From an uncultured Prevotella sp. (GTDB lineage: Bacteria > Bacteroidota > Bacteroidia > Bacteroidales > Bacteroidaceae), in assembly GCA_937880835.1 (NCBI GenBank), contig CALGRN010000323.1, forward strand, positions 1-7,044: DNA of 7,044 bases, in the 5' to 3' direction. The position numbers were made by a program, and so were the translations under genes. Of the stretch, positions 6,568 through 7,044 are shown in pieces. How positions within the stretch are numbered: the stretch's first letter is position 1; each line of letters opens with the position of its first letter. Under the pieces are notes generated by a model. It had not been told where the DNA came from and made no database searches. It saw nothing but the letters and a program-made list of their open reading frames with translations.

Positions 6568-6588
6568 ATAACCTGAGTTCGATTAATT
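6568..6588 (+). repeat. Partial, diverged copy of the palindrome arm
   Basis: ATAACCTGAGTTCGATTAATT closely matches the region entering the left arm of the 50-bp palindrome (ATAAC, then TGAGTTCGATGAATT), with a 2-bp-shorter spacer and one T/G difference in the shared core. It sits about 40 bp upstream in direct orientation and has no inverted partner of its own. Confidence 0.6.
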
Positions 6589-6612
6589 CAATTCAAAAGA
6601 TTTAATTATAAC

Positions 6613-6662
6613 AACGTGAGTTCGATGAATTATAAGTACTTATAATTCATCGAACTCACGTT
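6613..6662. repeat. Perfect 50-bp palindrome without a loop
   Basis: The left arm (6613-6637, beginning AACGTGAGTTCGATGAATTA) and right arm (6638-6662) are exact reverse complements meeting at AAGT|ACTT, with no spacer. Symmetry ends at both outer edges (C6612 against A6663). It lies 34 bp past the mutS2 stop codon in the convergent spacer. In RNA it would fold into a long hairpin with a minimal loop; in DNA it could extrude as a cruciform. It may help terminate mutS2 transcription, but its perfection suggests a separate repeat element. Confidence 0.85.
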
Positions 6663-6696
6663 AACTTAGGTGATTAACGTCTGACGAAGGTATCTG

Positions 6697-7044
6697 CTAT
6701 ATGTCAACAACAGTTATCCCTGTACCACCGAACTGCACATTCTCGTCTCTGTATGACAAGACGTTGGGAACAGTTGAAAGATAATCATGTATCAGTTGAC
6801 GCAATATTCCGTTGCCTTTTCCGTGCAGAATGCGCACTCGGGAGACTCCGAGCAGTATGGCATCATCTATGAAATACTGCACGGCATTAAGTGCATCGTC
6901 TCCTCGCATACCCCTTACGTCGATGTCTTGATTGAATTGTTCACGATGCGAATCTATTGTCTCGCGCGTCATACGGTTTACAGAAGATGTCGTCGAAGGT
7001 TTCTTCTCGGGCATGTCGGAGTGCTCAAGCCTTTCCGAACGCAT
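6697..7044 (-). CDS. mutS2: Endonuclease MutS2, C-terminal fragment with Smr domain (gene continues beyond right edge)
   Basis: 115 codons enter from the right edge and end at a TAG (6699-6697). The codon at the edge happens to be ATG, but it is almost certainly internal: MutS2 is about 800 residues and this segment is only its tail. A polar linker (1-40 of the fragment) leads into a Smr domain. This shows DVRGMRG (42-48, the D-x-R/H-G motif), HGKGNGILR (74-82, the HGxGxG nuclease motif) and the end strand FGGTGITVVDI. Smr domains cut or nick DNA or RNA. MutS2 is known for suppressing recombination and for acting on collided ribosomes. A free-standing Smr protein is the alternative, but the terminal position and linker fit MutS2 better. 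Confidence 0.85.
   Translation of the reverse strand: MRSERLEHSDMPEKKPSTTSSVNRMTRETIDSHREQFNQDIDVRGMRGDDALNAVQYFIDDAILLGVSRVRILHGKGNGILRQLIHDYLSTVPNVLSYRDENVQFGGTGITVVDI

Noticed and set aside
6412..6696. CRISPR array or small RNA in the repeat-rich spacer
   Set aside because: The repeats are inverted and not regularly spaced, with no repeat-spacer periodicity. No promoter or conserved RNA fold beyond the two palindromes can be supported.

Overview
The window looks like a chromosomal segment of a Bacteroidota organism, most likely Prevotella or a close relative. Three lines of evidence point there. Upstream regions carry TAnnTTTG-type -7 boxes (TATCTTTG, TATATTTG) and lack strong Shine-Dalgarno sequences. 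One signal peptide ends in a 'MAQ'-type junction and another in an 'LMSCG' lipobox. The gene types (long multi-SLBB polysaccharide export protein, two-TM winged-helix regulator, lipoprotein M48 peptidase, MutS2) also fit. The genus is inferred, not proven.

Layout, left to right. (1) 1-1078, minus strand: the 5' end of a nonribosomal peptide synthetase gene (end of a condensation domain, then an adenylation domain with core motifs A1-A4) that runs off the left edge. Its first ~60 codons are not NRPS. They look like the N-terminus of a DJ-1/PfpI protein, joined in frame to the NRPS part. (2) 1079-1296: a divergent control region with a -7 box on each strand and a 13-bp palindrome that is a good candidate HxlR operator. 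(3) 1297-1638, plus: an HxlR-family redox-type repressor. (4) 1788-2546, plus: a membrane-anchored regulator with two TM segments, a periplasmic domain and a C-terminal winged helix. (5) 2792-5359, plus: a large Wza-like SLBB polysaccharide export protein with its own promoter. (6) 5448-5488: a strong hairpin terminator. (7) 5530-6411, plus: an M48 metallopeptidase lipoprotein. (8) 6412-6696: a convergent intergenic region with a perfect 32-bp inverted repeat, a perfect 50-bp loopless palindrome and a partial extra copy of the palindrome arm. (9) 6697-7044, minus: the Smr-domain C-terminus of MutS2, entering from the right edge.

The plus-strand genes suggest an envelope theme: membrane-sensing regulator, capsule/exopolysaccharide exporter and periplasm-facing lipoprotein protease. 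No glycosyltransferase or chain-length kinase is present, so no complete export locus can be claimed. The two most notable observations are the DJ-1/NRPS in-frame chimera, which appears to place a horizontally acquired NRPS under a resident redox-regulated promoter and is supported by a shift in codon use at the joint, and the two very long palindromic elements between the convergent M48 and mutS2 genes. I did not find a CRISPR array, tRNA, rRNA, insertion sequence or recognisable defence system.
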